DNA of 64,000 nt. It comes from Meghimatium bilineatum (lineage: Eukaryota; Mollusca; Gastropoda; Stylommatophora; Philomycidae). Shown here piece after piece: positions 53,952 to 64,000 of the stretch; position 1 is the first letter of the stretch; every line of letters starts with the position of its first letter. The stretch is taken from NCBI GenBank assembly GCA_034231615.1, contig CM067298.1:58370883-58434882 (forward strand), written 5' to 3'. The position numbers and the translations under genes are program-made. Below the pieces are notes generated by a model. That model saw nothing but the letters and a program-made list of their open reading frames with translations. It searched no databases and had not been told where the DNA came from.

Positions 53952-55153
53952 CAAAATCTTAAATAATGTGCTCCATATTTATAAATCGGAATGTCTAATC
54001 CCCATCCCCAACACCCCCCCCCCCACCTGCAGATTTCTTTACTTGATTTCGGCTACCTATTCTTAAGCACTTCCTGGACTAGAGGTTTTCCATGTCCATC
54101 TTATGCAATTCCATTATTTCAGTGAGCAGACTTCCTTGTATTTATGAGTTCTGACATGACTTTAAAACTGGAGTCTGCTTCTATCGAACATTAGTTGCGG
54201 AAGAGCTTGAGATCTATTTTCTGTGTCGAGATTTTCACAAACTAGAAGAATCCTATTTCTGTAACAAATTTATTCAATTCTTTGCGCTTTTAGATTTTGA
54301 CAAGGTCAATAGTTTAATGTCATCAACTCCTTACGACAAATTTAGTCATGTCAAGAGACGATATTCACGAAGGCTAATAGTTTTCAATCGCTTTCGGAAA
54401 CTGTATACATTTCGTGGGCGAAAGGGCAACAGAGAACAGCGTTGGCATGTATGAATTTCAGCGTCTGCGGGCGCTTTGCTCTTCTCACGGAGACCTCCTA
54501 GATAGTCAGACCTACTGGAAGAACGTAATCCAATACTGGTTAACTATTTGTCCAGTGTCACGGGCGTCTTATGAAACCTAATGCCATGCCAATTGGAGGG
54601 CGACGATAAACATAGGCGATACGTAAATGTTCTTTTTCATGATGGGGGTGTGGCAATGCAACTACTACGAGATTCAACATTCTTGCTGGCGCAATTTGCG
54701 TTACATGATGCTGGATTTGTCGATTTAGACTCAAATATCTGTGCGTATGCGTCACACTGTTAGTAGACGAATAACAGAGTGCTTTATTATAGACATTGCA
54801 CGTTAATGTGGGCTTTCGTCGGCGATTACTTAAAATATCTAACAGGAACTGGGAAGCTTAGACAAATAAAGGAATATCACAAGACAAAAAAGTAACTTAA
54901 CGACCAGGTGCAAAAACTCATAGCGGCATTAGCTTTACAAGAATAGTGTTTTCACAACAGTATCTCAATAATGTGAAACGAACGTAAGTTATAACCTTCT
55001 AACTAAATTAATTTGGATCCCGTTCGTTACGTTTTTGATTATTGTTGGGATTTTGATTGGTCGCTTTTTACATACTTGGAGTCGCAAGGCAAAAAATATC
55101 GAGGGCCAACCAATAGATAATGCACACAAATCGGAAACTAGTTCACATTTTAG
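53952..55153. other. Unassigned sequence
   Basis: Includes a C-run near 54016-54026. Short overlapping frames near 54560-54760 lack any recognised feature. Confidence 0.35.
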
Positions 55154-55163
55154 TTGACAGGTC

Positions 55164-55410
55164 GCCTGTGTGTTGCCGGGCCCGAGGGGGGAGCAAAGAA
55201 TAGCAACACTGCTTACCTTCCATGCATGTCGTAAGAGGTGACTAAGAAGGTTGTGGGATGGAGTTGGCTGTCCCATCTCATACAGTCAATGACCCACAGG
55301 CCGAAAAGCACAGATATTGCAGCAATGATGTAAGCCATGACACAACGAATTCGGTTCTCCTGACTACATCCTGCTAATATACAGGAGTTTGAGAACAAAC
55401 GCAGAAGAAT
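55164..55410 (+). mobile_element. SINE2 with 10-bp TSD
   Basis: Flanks ttgacaggtc (55154-55163) and ttgacgggtc (55411-55420) differ at one base. Sense plus: from gcctgtgtgttgccgggccc to gagaacaaacgcagaagaa. It lacks about 30 bp around the ATATCGGG block relative to 52616. Confidence 0.88.
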
Positions 55411-55604
55411 TTGACGGGTCTCCTATACTGCCAATCGATCACAGTTATAGCATCTCCGACTATTTAAGTTCTCTGAACTCTCTAATTCTGCCGTTGCAAA
55501 CCAGATTTGAACCCGGTCCTTCAACTCCACCTTGTATTAAATTAAAATTTATGAACTTAACAATTGTCGTTCCCAAAAATATTTATTTGAACCAAACTCG
55601 CAGC

Positions 55605-55851
55605 TGACAATAAAATGTGAGAAAACGGTCTAACCATCTTTACCAATAGTCATAAAGAAGCCAAAGAAAATATCAGTCTGGGTTAGAAACACAGAAATTA
55701 CCAAGAGAAGAACATCCCACATATCTTGAAGTCACGCTTGATCAGCAGCTTATCCTGAAGAAGCATTTACAAAATGTCATAAATAAAGCAGTGAAACGGT
55801 TTCCACCTATTGAAAAGACTCACTGGCACATCTTGGGGATTAGACAAGGAT
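55605..55851 (+). mobile_element. RNase H LINE fragment, left of SINE2
   Basis: Frames read GLTIFTNSHKEAKENISL, a shifted LPREEHPTYLEVTLDQQLIL, then HLQNVINKAVKRF. This is the post-YADD region of an A-related LINE (compare PTYLGVTFDDKLTWK). It is continued at 56148 after the SINE2 insertion. Confidence 0.75.
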
Positions 55852-56137
55852 TTCTTCTTCTTTTTCTTCTGCGTTCGTTCTCAAACCCCTGCATATTAGC
55901 AGGATGTAGTCTGAAGAACGGAATGCGTTGTGTCATGGTTTACAGCACTGCTGCGATATCTGCGCCTTTCGGCCTGACACATCCGAATTCAGCATGGCTT
56001 TGGGTCACTGACCCTATATCGAATGGGACAGCCAACTCCATCCCATAACCTCCTTAGTCACCTTTTGCGACATGCATGAAAAGTAAACAGTGTTGCTATT
56101 CTTTGCTCCCCTTTCGGGCCCCGACAACACACGGGCG
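55852..56137 (-). mobile_element. SINE2, full-length, nested in a LINE, 10-bp TSD
   Basis: Exact agacaaggat at 55842-55851 and 56138-56147. Very close to the copy at 52616 over its whole length, including the ccctatatcg block, which suggests recent activity. The plus frame through it runs from LINE into SINE and is an artefact. Confidence 0.94.
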
Positions 56138-56147
56138 AGACAAGGAT

Positions 56148-56240
56148 ATCCTCAGAAGACTGTATCTTCGTTATATAAGTTCTGCTTTAGAATACAACTG
56201 TGCACTCCTGAGAAATGTTCCTGAAGTGGATGTTACGATC
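56148..56240 (+). mobile_element. RNase H LINE fragment, right of SINE2
   Basis: Reads ILRRLYLRYISSALEYNCAL and LRNVPEVDVTI, the segment expected next after the KRF...TH block on the left side. Confidence 0.7.
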
Positions 56241-56293
56241 TGTACATGAAAGATGAAGAATAAAGTTGTACTTACAGAAATAAGGATCATTAC

Positions 56294-56455
56294 CATATCT
56301 TGCTGGGGCTCAGAAGGGAAGCAAAGAATAATGACACTGTTGCCTTCCACACATAATATAGGAGGCAATTACGAAGATTTTAGAGTAGAGTTAGCTGTCC
56401 CATCCCAAAGATGGATAAAGTGTCCCTGAACTTATGCTAAAGTCAGATGTGTCAT
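56294..56455 (+). mobile_element. Degenerate SINE2 5' half
   Basis: Ordered matches to the SINE2 head: gggaagcaaagaataatgac, gttgccttccacac, gagttagctgtcccatccca, gtcagatgtgtca. The 3' half is absent. Confidence 0.6.
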
Positions 56456-57091
56456 TAAATCACTAACTGATATTGAGAAAAAACACCACACACACAAATT
56501 ACATAATGATTAATAGGCACAAACTTTTGAATGATTATTTCGTCTCATTCCTGTTATTGTAAGCATCTAACACATAGTAATAAATAATATTAAGACAATG
56601 TAATTGTTTGTTTAGATGCCCAGTAATTACAAGTGATTTTCTCTCAATTCCTTTGTACAGGGGTTGTTTCCCAGAGCTTTATTTTATGCCCATGAGACAG
56701 CTTTCAACATAATGCAATGCCCATTGAGGAAGTCTTCTATAGCGCATTTCATTAGCTTTGCCCTCAAACAAATGTAATTATCAGAATAGCAGTCTAACGT
56801 ATTAATGCCATGTTTTGCATCTGATGTTATTTTTTTATTAGATCCATTAAATACAGTATATACTATATATTTGTGTATTAAGTCAAGTTTTTATGCACGA
56901 ATGAAATCCTTTGATCTTTGTCGACATACTAATTATTGTGTCTCGAAAAAAGAAATTTTACCACTTCAGATATTACACCGGATAAAACTTTTAAACACAG
57001 CTTGTCTTGTGTTTGAGAGTACAGAATGCTCCAATTGCACACTTAAATATTGCCAAATTTATGATAAACCATGCATAAATGACATCATATA
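56456..57091. other. Unassigned AT-rich sequence
   Basis: A 95-residue plus frame (56805-57092) has no recognisable domain, and composition is as in flanking noncoding DNA. Confidence 0.35.
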
Positions 57092-57102
57092 ATAGATTGC
57101 AA

Positions 57103-57344
57103 TCACCCCTGTGTTGCCAGGCCCGAAAGGGGAGCAAAGAATAGCAACACTGTTTACCTTCCATGCATGTCGTAAAAGGCGACTAAGGAGGTTATGGGAT
57201 GGAGTTGGCTGCCCCATCCCATATAGGGTCAGTGACCCAAAGCCATGCTGAAGTCGGATGTGTCAGTTCAAAAGGAGCAGATATCGCAGCAGTGCTGTAC
57301 ACCATGACACAACGCATTCCGTTCGAGAATGAACGAAGAAGAAG
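57103..57344 (+). mobile_element. SINE2 with exact 11-bp TSD
   Basis: atagattgcaa at 57092-57102 and 57345-57355. Sense plus: cacccctgtgttgccaggcc at the head, gaatgaacgaagaagaag at the tail. A roughly 35-bp block around ctacatcctgctaatat is deleted just before the tail. Confidence 0.93.
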
Positions 57345-57355
57345 ATAGATTGCAA

Positions 57356-58199
57356 ACACTTTAATTTTTGTATGTGAGATCTGTCAAGTAGATTTTTGAT
57401 CAATATCGCAAATAAGTGAAAATTGACACTAATGAATGCATTTTAATGGAAAAAATTAATATATAGGGTCTATACCATTTTAAATTTACACACAAAATTT
57501 CAATTAAATGTGATATATTTGCGGAGATACATGATTTTAAAGTTGGGCAAAGCTGGTGGAAAATTCTATAACTAACTGGAATCTGTTTCACGAGATGAGC
57601 TTGGAGTTTGCCTTGGTCATCCAATGTGTATCCACATTGGGATGAAGCATTTCATAGCAATAACCATTTCCGTGTAGAATGACGTCTTCATTACCCATCG
57701 TGTCACTAGACCAAGGACCTAGTGTCTTCTGTATGAGCCGTGTTGGGCAACAGAGATAATTGAATTAGGCTTGGGTTGCTTCATCTTCATAGACGAAGTT
57801 CCTTTCGTCTGCAGCATAGCCAGACTCGCCTGGAGACTAGGATTTGACTTGTGCATTTTCCTTGCAAATAACTCTTGGACTTTATGCATTAATATTTCTA
57901 GAATATCCATAAAAATAACCTTGTAAGCAAGACTCATGACCTTGTGATTACAAGATGATGATCAATAGAATTTTCACGTTCTAAACAAAACCATTGCTAA
58001 AATAAAAAAAGATCACACAAAGAAACCAGATGTATCAGGTTCACAAAAATAAAAGTAACTCCATTTGACATTTCATTAAAAAGATCTTTATTGGAAGAAA
58101 TACTTGTCTTTCTGTTACTTTACTTATGTAACTGTTCTAATGCATTGTTTAAAGCTAGTGTAGTTCAGTTTATGCTTAATCTCATAGTTGCCAATGTAT
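57356..58199. other. Unassigned sequence
   Basis: A minus-strand frame (57719-57937) with lysine/serine content has no match I recognise and no convincing splice edges. Confidence 0.35.
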
Positions 58200-58800
58200 T
58201 GACTGGGAAGAAAATGGAGCAAAGAATAGTAACACTGCTACCCATATTGCATGCTGTGAGGGGTGACTGAAGAGGATTGGGGTATGGCTGGATGTTTCAT
58301 CCCATAGTAGCTCAAGGGTACTAAATATTGTATTCTAAGTTAGATGTCTGTCCAAAAAAACTGTCAATAGTGCATATTTCTTGTTAGGAGTTGGAGGTTA
58401 CTTGTGCCTTGCATTTATAAGTGCAACATGTCATTTCTTTCACCATGTCCATTTTTTCAATTTATCCTCCAACAGAAAAAATCCAGTCCTTATTGACAGT
58501 CAAACCGTGGGCCTCATGGTCGTGAAACTAATGCTATAACCTATTGGACATGCGTCACAGTCAGATGTAAAAATGCAGATATCATGATCATGCTTCAAAC
58601 TACAACACAGTGAATTTCATTCTCCAGACTACAGCCTGTTAGCCAGAAGTTTGAGAACATGCAGAAGTTTCCTCATCTCGAAGAAAGTCAGTGACCCAAA
58701 TATATCAGACTGATGTCAGATATCAGCAAACCTGTAAACCATTATGCAACACATTTCATTCTGTAGATTGTATCTTAACCAGTGGAAGTATAACATTTTG
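58200..58800 (+). mobile_element. Old SINE2 fragments (three pieces)
   Basis: 58200-58345 matches the SINE2 head (atggagcaaagaatagtaac, gtgaggggtgactgaag). 58501-58680 matches middle and tail (cacagtgaatttcattctcc, agactacagcctgttagcca, gtttgagaacatgcagaag). 58680-58800 repeats the middle again. All are strongly eroded. Confidence 0.55.
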
Positions 58801-58952
58801 CCAGCAAGCAATCCAGAGCATACTTATCTCCTATCACTAAGTGTACTTGCTAATTTCATTTAAAATGTGGGGAAAAAATGACTTTTTTGGAAATTTTCAG
58901 TGTCATAATAAATGGACAACACACTGATGTGAAATTTTATATATTTTCTCCT

Positions 58953-59095
58953 GCCGAAGATAGTTGTGTTGGGCTTTTGGCGCAAATAAAATTGTAGCAC
59001 AACGCATTTCCATTATCTAAACTAAATCCTGCTGGAAATCTAGTAGAACCAATGTCCTACTACAAGAGAAATCCTGCTACAGGGAAGTTTGAGCA
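58953..59095 (+). mobile_element. SINE1, diverged
   Basis: Starts tgccgaagatagttgtgttg and continues with ggcgcaaataaaattgtagc and gctggaaatctagtagaacc. It ends gaagtttgagcatgca with the GAA tail lost. Confidence 0.75.
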
Positions 59096-59358
59096 TGCAT
59101 TGACAATATTGTTTTGTTTTTCTGAGCAAAACTAAAGAATAATGTCACCAGCCACAAATCAAATTTAACCAATAGCTGAATGGATGCCAAAACTAGAACA
59201 TGTATGATCTCACCAATATTTGCATGTGTGTCAAAACTAGAACATATATTTGTGTTCGAGAATAGACTAGCAAATATTTTCGTTAACTGAACATGAACTT
59301 TGGGTGTATTTAAAAGAATAATAATTATCCAATCAAGTCTGAACAATGTGAAACTAAA

Positions 59359-59532
59359 CTAAAATGTCAATGTTTGTGCTCGGGATGTTGAGGGTTCTGC
59401 ATCTTCATATTCTATGTGCACTTTAGGTCTTCTTTTAGATGCAAGAGATTTCTTGGCTGTCTTTCTTTTATTTCTCTCATCCTCTGATGAACTCTCTTCC
59501 TCTGATGAAGAATGTGTGTTGCCTCTCACATC
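59359..59532 (-). CDS. Terminal exon, MAK16-like C-terminus
   Basis: On the minus strand a CAG acceptor (TTCTGCAG) follows a T-rich stretch and opens a 57-residue exon ending in a stop at 59359. It has an acidic serine/glutamate run (HSSSEEESSSEDERNK), then a lysine/arginine run and KRRPKVHIEYEDAEPSTSRA. MAK16, an essential 60S ribosome-biogenesis factor in the nucleolus, ends in the same way: an acidic serine/glutamate region, a basic run, then a VEIEYE.E.EP motif. The identification rests on this short tail only. Other exons were not found upstream within the window, where transposons intervene from about 60228. The plus-strand frame here is its shadow. Confidence 0.5.
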   Translation of the reverse strand, partial: DVRGNTHSSSEEESSSEDERNKRKTAKKSLASKRRPKVHIEYEDAEPSTSRAQTLTF

Positions 59533-60227
59533 CTGCAGAATATGGAACATTAAAGTTCATGATGAGAAAAAAAATGCTATTCCAGTTTTAAAATCTGTAC
59601 TGTGCTGTCATATGTCATGGAATAAAGAAAAATGGCCACTGACAATAGGACAGCCAGGTTTCATTTGACCACGTATCTTAAGACATGCTGGCTAAATTGG
59701 AAATCATTCTTCTAACTTAACACACTGGAATTTTCATTGGTGGTTTCATTGGTTGTTGACACAAAGTAATCAATTAAAACACTGGAAAAGTAAAATGCCT
59801 CATTTTTGAAGGATGGATCCGATAAGGTATTGGGACTGTATACACAGTGCATTACTTTGAGTACTTCTGTACTAAATAGGGCTTTCTGTCTTTTTAAAAA
59901 AAATACTAATTCTTTTTTTATTGTGTAAAGTATGTGTTACAAATACTAATAAAATGATCGTCAAAAAATTCTAGTAAAATGAATAAGGATGAAAATAGTT
60001 GATGATTTGATCTTTCTTTGAACAAACATATTATAACAGAAAGTGGATATAGAAAAGATATGAGTAACTCTTCGAGTAAACAATTGTGTCATGCTGTTTC
60101 TTGTTGAATGCCTCGCTGTCATAAGGTGTTGGGAGTCTTCTTTTGTCCAATGTTTCAAACACAGAGACAATTTTTTTTCAGAAACAAATTGTAAATATTG
60201 CAGCAATACAGAGATACATGCTTAAGT
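59533..60227. other. Intron-like or intergenic sequence
   Basis: AT-rich. It would be intronic if the MAK16-like exon is real. No other exon recognised. Confidence 0.35.
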
Positions 60228-60579
60228 ATACACAGGGATATGTTTACTATGTTTCGTTTGCCAGCGCGCAAAAAGACCTCTTGGATGCATCCACGCTCCA
60301 AGCAGTGGCATCTTATAGACTATATCATAACCAGAAAAAGGGACATCAAAGATGTTCGTGTCACAAAAGCAATGTGTGGAGCTGAATGCTGGACTGATCA
60401 CCGGCTTATAGTATACAAACTAAATTTCACCATTGCAAGAAAAAGACGTCCACAGGGACAAAAGATAGAAAAACGCCTAAACACTGATCAGTTGAGTAAC
60501 CACGATATAAAAAATAATCTCTCCAAGGATCTCGACGTAGCCTTGGGAGACTTAGATCTTCTTAATACCACATCTGAAG

Positions 60580-61098
60580 ATGGCTGGGCTTAAAAATGGC
60601 GGACCACTGCTGATTAAAAAACTAACTGACATTTTTGGTATTTTCTGGAACTCAGGTACATTGCCTCAAGATCTAAAAGATGCTTCTATAGTGCACCTAT
60701 ATCAAGGCAAAGGTACCAAACAGTCTTGCGATAATCATAGGGGCATATCACTTTTGTCTATAGCTGGTAAAATTCTCGCTCGTGTCATACTCAACAAATT
60801 AAATAATTCTCTACTAAACGAGCTACTCCCAGAGAGTCAGTGCGGTTTTCGTGCAGGTCGTGGTACAGTTGATATGATATTCTCTGCACGACAAATTCAG
60901 GAAAAGTCACAAGAGCAACATAGTGAACTCTTAGCAGCATTTGTGGACTTAACTAAAGCATTCGATACCGTTAACAGAGAAGGACTGTGGAAGGTGCTTA
61001 CAAAGTTCGGATGCCCCCCAAAACTTGTCACTGTGATACGACAATTTCATGACGGTATGATGTCTAGTGTTATTATTATTGGACATGAACATAAATAA
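60580..61098 (+). pseudogene. LINE C reverse transcriptase, first half
   Basis: Open frame of 172 residues. It has GTLPQDLKDASIVHLYQGKG, NHRGISLLSIAGKILARVI, ESQCGFRAGRGTVDMIF and FVDLTKAFDTVNREGLW with the catalytic Asp123 of RT motif A. It stops at 61098 in a small AT-rich disruption (about 61060-61120). After that the RT resumes with VTNGVKQGCVLAP. The enzyme would copy LINE RNA at a nicked target. Upstream, the endonuclease end is in another frame. Confidence 0.88.
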
Positions 61099-61122
61099 TT
61101 AAATAATAAAATAAATGCAGGA

Positions 61123-61887
61123 GTATCTCCTGCATTCCCTGTCACAAATGGTGTAAAGCAGGGATGTGTGCTGGCCCCTACTCTTTTCAGCCTGTTATTT
61201 ACAGCCATGTTAACGGAAACACACCATAGTAATGAAACAGCAGGCATAATGATCAATTACAGAACGGATGGTGGTCTTTTCAATTTACGTCGTCTTAAAG
61301 CAAATACGAAAACTAAATCTAGTACTGTTAGAGAATTACTTTATGCTGACGACTGTGCATTGTATGCTGACTCTGTCGTAAACATGCAGAGCACCATAGA
61401 CCGCTTCTCAAAGGCCTGCAACAACTTTGGTCTCACTATTAACACCAAAAAAACAGAAGTCATGCACCAAGCAACATCAAATAGCCAACATACTGCTACT
61501 TCCATCACCGTCAATCAGGAAAAACTGCAGGTAGTCGACAATTTCACTTACCTTGGGAGCACTCTCTCTCGCGATGTCAACATTGATGTGGAAATTAACA
61601 ATAGACTGGCAAAAGCTAGTGCTGTATTTGGCAGATTACGCAAAAATGTATGGGACAGAAGAGGTATAAGAACAACCACCAAACTACAAGTATATCATGC
61701 TGCTGTTATACCAACCTTACTATACGCCTGCGAAACGTGGACAGTGTATGCTAGACATGCAAGAAAGTTAATTCATTTCCATCTTACCTGCCTACGTAAA
61801 TTACTAAACATCCATTGGTGGGACAAAGTACCAGACTACGAGGTGTTGGATTATTTTATTATTTATTGCTATTATTATTATGGTTGA
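61123..61887 (+). pseudogene. LINE C reverse transcriptase, second half
   Basis: The frame carries GVKQGCVLAPTLFSLLF and VRELLYADDCALYADSVVNM with intact YADD. It continues with FGLTINTKKTEVM, VVDNFTYLGSTLSRDVNID, TLLYACETWTVYARHARKL and ends DYEVLDYFIIYCYYYY. The last residues are translated 3' UTR after the 439-bp deletion. No native start: the frame is open upstream of the first possible initiator. Confidence 0.88.
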
Positions 61888-61938
61888 GTTTTTGGTCATC
61901 GTCGATCACGACGGACGAACATCATACACAGGGATATG

Positions 61939-62341
61939 CACAGAAGTAGATCTACAGTACAAAGTGTTAATATTGCAAGGTGGAATGTCAGATCGTTAGC
62001 ACAGAGTGGTAAATTAGAAAACATCAAGCAAGAAATGGAAAGAATGAATGTAAATATCTTAGGAATGAGTGAAATGAGATAGACTGGGGCAGGAGAGATC
62101 CAATCAGATAAATTTAAAGTCATATATTCAGGTGCACAAAAGCACAAGAGTTTTTATTAGACACAGAAACAGGAAAAACAGTTATGGGTTTCAGGACAAT
62201 ATCAGACCAGGTAATATTAATGAAACTAACAGGAAAACCATTGGATATTAACATTGTACCAGTTTATGCACCCACATCAAGCCTTTCAGAGGAGGACATT
62301 AACAATTTCTATGGAGAATTAGAAACCACAATGAAACTGTA
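61939..62341 (+). mobile_element. LINE endonuclease N-terminal fragment (B/RTE-like)
   Basis: Reads VNIARWNVRSLAQSGKLENI, then KQEMERMNVNILGMSEMR and a stop where Trp is expected. Shifted frames then give VMGFRTISDQVILMKLTGKP and APTSSLSEEDINNFYGELET. This is the first third of an APE-type endonuclease. It is cut off at about 62341. The family C copy inserted just before it. Confidence 0.75.
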
Positions 62342-62354
62342 AAAATCATGTTAA

Positions 62355-63244
62355 CCTTCACCGAGCCGTTATGATATCCAGCCGCCGAAAAACAAAATGG
62401 CCGCGCGCGCTGATGGCGGGCCGTCCCTACCAGCGAGATTATCGTGAGATTTACACGTACCACAGTTCGTGCACATAGCTGGGGACATGCGCAATCGAAG
62501 CCGGTACATCCCCCACTTCCGACATGATCGTTTTTGAGAATGGCTGGCTATTCGTAAAAGTTTAAGAGCAATTAATCTGACCACATCTGTACACCGGTAC
62601 GATGCCATGATGATGGATCGGTTTTACAGACCTTTATTTCACCGTATTTCGAATAAAATAACATTGAATCGTGGATTGAATCATGGATTATTAGGTTATT
62701 TAGTTTCACAGCAGTGAATATACAGAATGCCGTGCTGGTTTGGGGACTTGTACGTTTGATATCGAATATTTTGAAGTGGCAGAAAAAATAACTCTAGGCC
62801 TAAGCTCAAAGAACGATTTTACTGCAAATCTACATGTTTTATACAGTTCCCCCGGCTATATTTTGATAATTTCGCAGTGAAAGAACATAAATACAACAGA
62901 TTTACGTGATTTAGTTGACAGTGTTGCCAAGGAATTCGATATGTAAGGTAAGTTATTTTTTTCCTTATTTTTTCCCTCTTTATTTGTTATAAAATATATG
63001 TTTTTTGTGAAAAACGTCTTTACCACTTTCTCATACGTCTGGTATCACACACACACGTACATAAATTACACCAATATATGCATAATTCAATTCTTTATTT
63101 ATATGTGCAAATATTATTTAAATATCTCTAACAACCAAAAAATTATCACATTTTCAAAACAGTCACCATCAATAATGCAAATTTTCAAAAAAGAATCCGG
63201 TGGCAGGGATACGTTTCGTATTTTTTAATCTGGCTTGCTAAAGG
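62355..63244. mobile_element. piggyBac-like nonautonomous element (TTAA-flanked)
   Basis: TTAA lies at 62351-62354 and 63245-63248. The ends CCTTCACCGAGCC (left) and CCTTTAGCAAGCC (right, minus) are inverted and match at 10 of 13 positions. Subterminal TCCCTACCAGC (about 62424) and its inverted TCCCTGCCACC (about 63200) add symmetry. TTAA target and CCTT ends fit piggyBac. The left 200 bp are CpG-rich (ggccgcgcgcgctgatggcg). No transposase frame. It separates a few bases of LINE A (62342-62350) from the rest at 63249. Confidence 0.55.
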
Positions 63245-63248
63245 TTAA

Positions 63249-64000
63249 AGCCTCCCATCAGCTCCAGGGGACTTTTTCATTTTCAATTTGGATATTGCAT
63301 GCTCCAGTTCTCTCATTATGATTGGTGCTCCATGACTTCTGGTATAGGTTTGCCTTATCCAATGTTTTGCTGGTTCTCTCAAACCTCCTGTTGTTTGTCT
63401 GGGCTGACTGATGTTATTGTCTTCTGCAAAGTAATCAGCTGCATGTTTACCTGTTAAAATGTTTCTATCTTTATAAAGTGTGATCCTGGTATTTCTCCCT
63501 GTATCTTCATCATTTAGTTGTTTTACAAGTTTCCATAATTTCCTGGTATCTCTTTCTAGGTTCAGCGATTCTGTTTTTTCTTTCCAGCTGCTCCGTCTGG
63601 AATGTAACTTAACTTGGCTCTTTGAAATTTAGCCTTTGTTTGCTGATATTTGTTGTGATGTTCTTGGCTAGGTCTGTTCTCAGCCTGCTGTCTAGATGTT
63701 TCCATCTCATTTTGCAGCTTTTTGAGTTCATCATTCCAGTAGGGTTTGTAGTTTTTGCGTGCCCCCCTGGGTATGGTTTTACTAGCAGCATGTAGTATAC
63801 ATCTATTAAATTCACTCACTGCTCTATTGATGTCTTTGTCCAAGTTCATGTCCTTAGCTAGAACACTGGTTAAATGCTGGTACATTTTCCAGTCTGCCCT
63901 TTTATAGTTCCACCTAGTGAGCATGCTGCTGTCCTTGGTAAATTCATTGTGGATTTCCAGAAATACTGGTCTGTGGTCACTACCCCCAAGCTGCTTTCCA
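63249..64000 (-). mobile_element. LINE family A copy running off the right edge
   Basis: Minus-strand text matches the 30306-34801 copy from just before the RT (plus-text tccatcagctcc..gggactttttc) back into the linker. The frame 63924-63562 reads MYQHLTSVLAKDMNLDKDIN, KNYKPYWNDELKKLQNEM and NKYQQTKAKFQRAKL, then shifts at an extra tgtaacttaact-type insertion near 63605. The two copies are highly similar. It extends beyond the window toward its endonuclease. Confidence 0.88.

Larger units (their letters stand above)
60243..61923 (+). mobile_element. LINE family C, internally deleted copy with 15-bp TSD
   Basis: Exact atacacagggatatg at 60228-60242 and 61924-61938. Contents in order: the end of the endonuclease (LIDYIITRKRDIKDVRVTKA, ECWTDHRLI), a full RT, and the post-RT region up to WWDKVPDYEVL. 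The sequence then jumps to the AT-rich 3' UTR and ends at gacggacgaacatc. Compared with 28756-29755, 439 bp (the counterpart of 29230-29668, with the finger) are missing. Confidence 0.93.

Noticed and set aside
62349..62960. Host gene first exon with CpG promoter
   Set aside because: TTAA flanks and inverted ends explain the segment better as a transposon; kept only as a hypothesis in the findings.

Overview
This is a eukaryotic, AT-rich, intron-bearing nuclear window, almost certainly from an invertebrate. The repeat style (non-LTR retrotransposons with an RNase H domain and GAA tails, GAA-tailed SINEs, tRNA-derived SINEs) and a homeobox-like exon suggest a lophotrochozoan, perhaps a mollusc. 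That placement is inference and of low confidence. One 100-base run of N marks an assembly gap at 38140-38239.

Only two stretches look like host gene exons, both on the minus strand. One is a first coding exon at 17650-18184, with an eh1-like FLIDDIL motif and a consensus splice donor, resembling Dbx-type homeobox genes. The other is a terminal exon at 59359-59532, with an acidic/basic tail ending near HIEYE, resembling the C-terminus of the ribosome-biogenesis protein MAK16. The rest is mobile DNA, tandem arrays and unassigned AT-rich sequence.

Layout. 0-6 kb: a 33-bp array, an (AT)n tract, a tRNA-type SINE and a 39-copy 42-bp array. 6-11 kb: LINE fragments, a SINE, and a 30-bp satellite broken by several retroelement insertions. 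11-20 kb: an 18-20 bp array, a tRNA-type SINE, a palindromic MITE, facing LINE fragments, an RNase H LINE copy, a twin-primed (5'-inverted) LINE, then the Dbx-like exon and its upstream region. 20-25 kb: a hAT-like fragment that grades into a 29-bp satellite, then an unclassified 1.3-kb retroposed element with a 19-bp target-site duplication (TSD). 27-36 kb: LINEs nested in LINEs, including a 4.5-kb minus-strand element (30306-34801) whose single TSD encloses two head-to-tail units. 36-39 kb: a 50-bp array with 7-mer higher-order structure and a 30-bp array. 39-60 kb: many SINEs with clean TSDs, two DNA-transposon-like inverted-repeat elements, tandem duplications and decayed LINEs. 60-64 kb: a LINE with a 15-bp TSD, a piggyBac-like element, and another RNase H LINE copy running off the right edge.

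How the parts relate. LINE family A (endonuclease-RT-RNase H, GAA tail) and the two SINE families end in very similar sequence (...TGAACG..GAAGAAGAAG), so family A is the likely driver of the SINEs. Family A RNase H copies carry Asn in place of the first catalytic Asp. The TSDs allow several insertions to be dated relative to one another: C inserted into B, SINEs into A-type LINEs, B-type into A, and retroelements into satellites.
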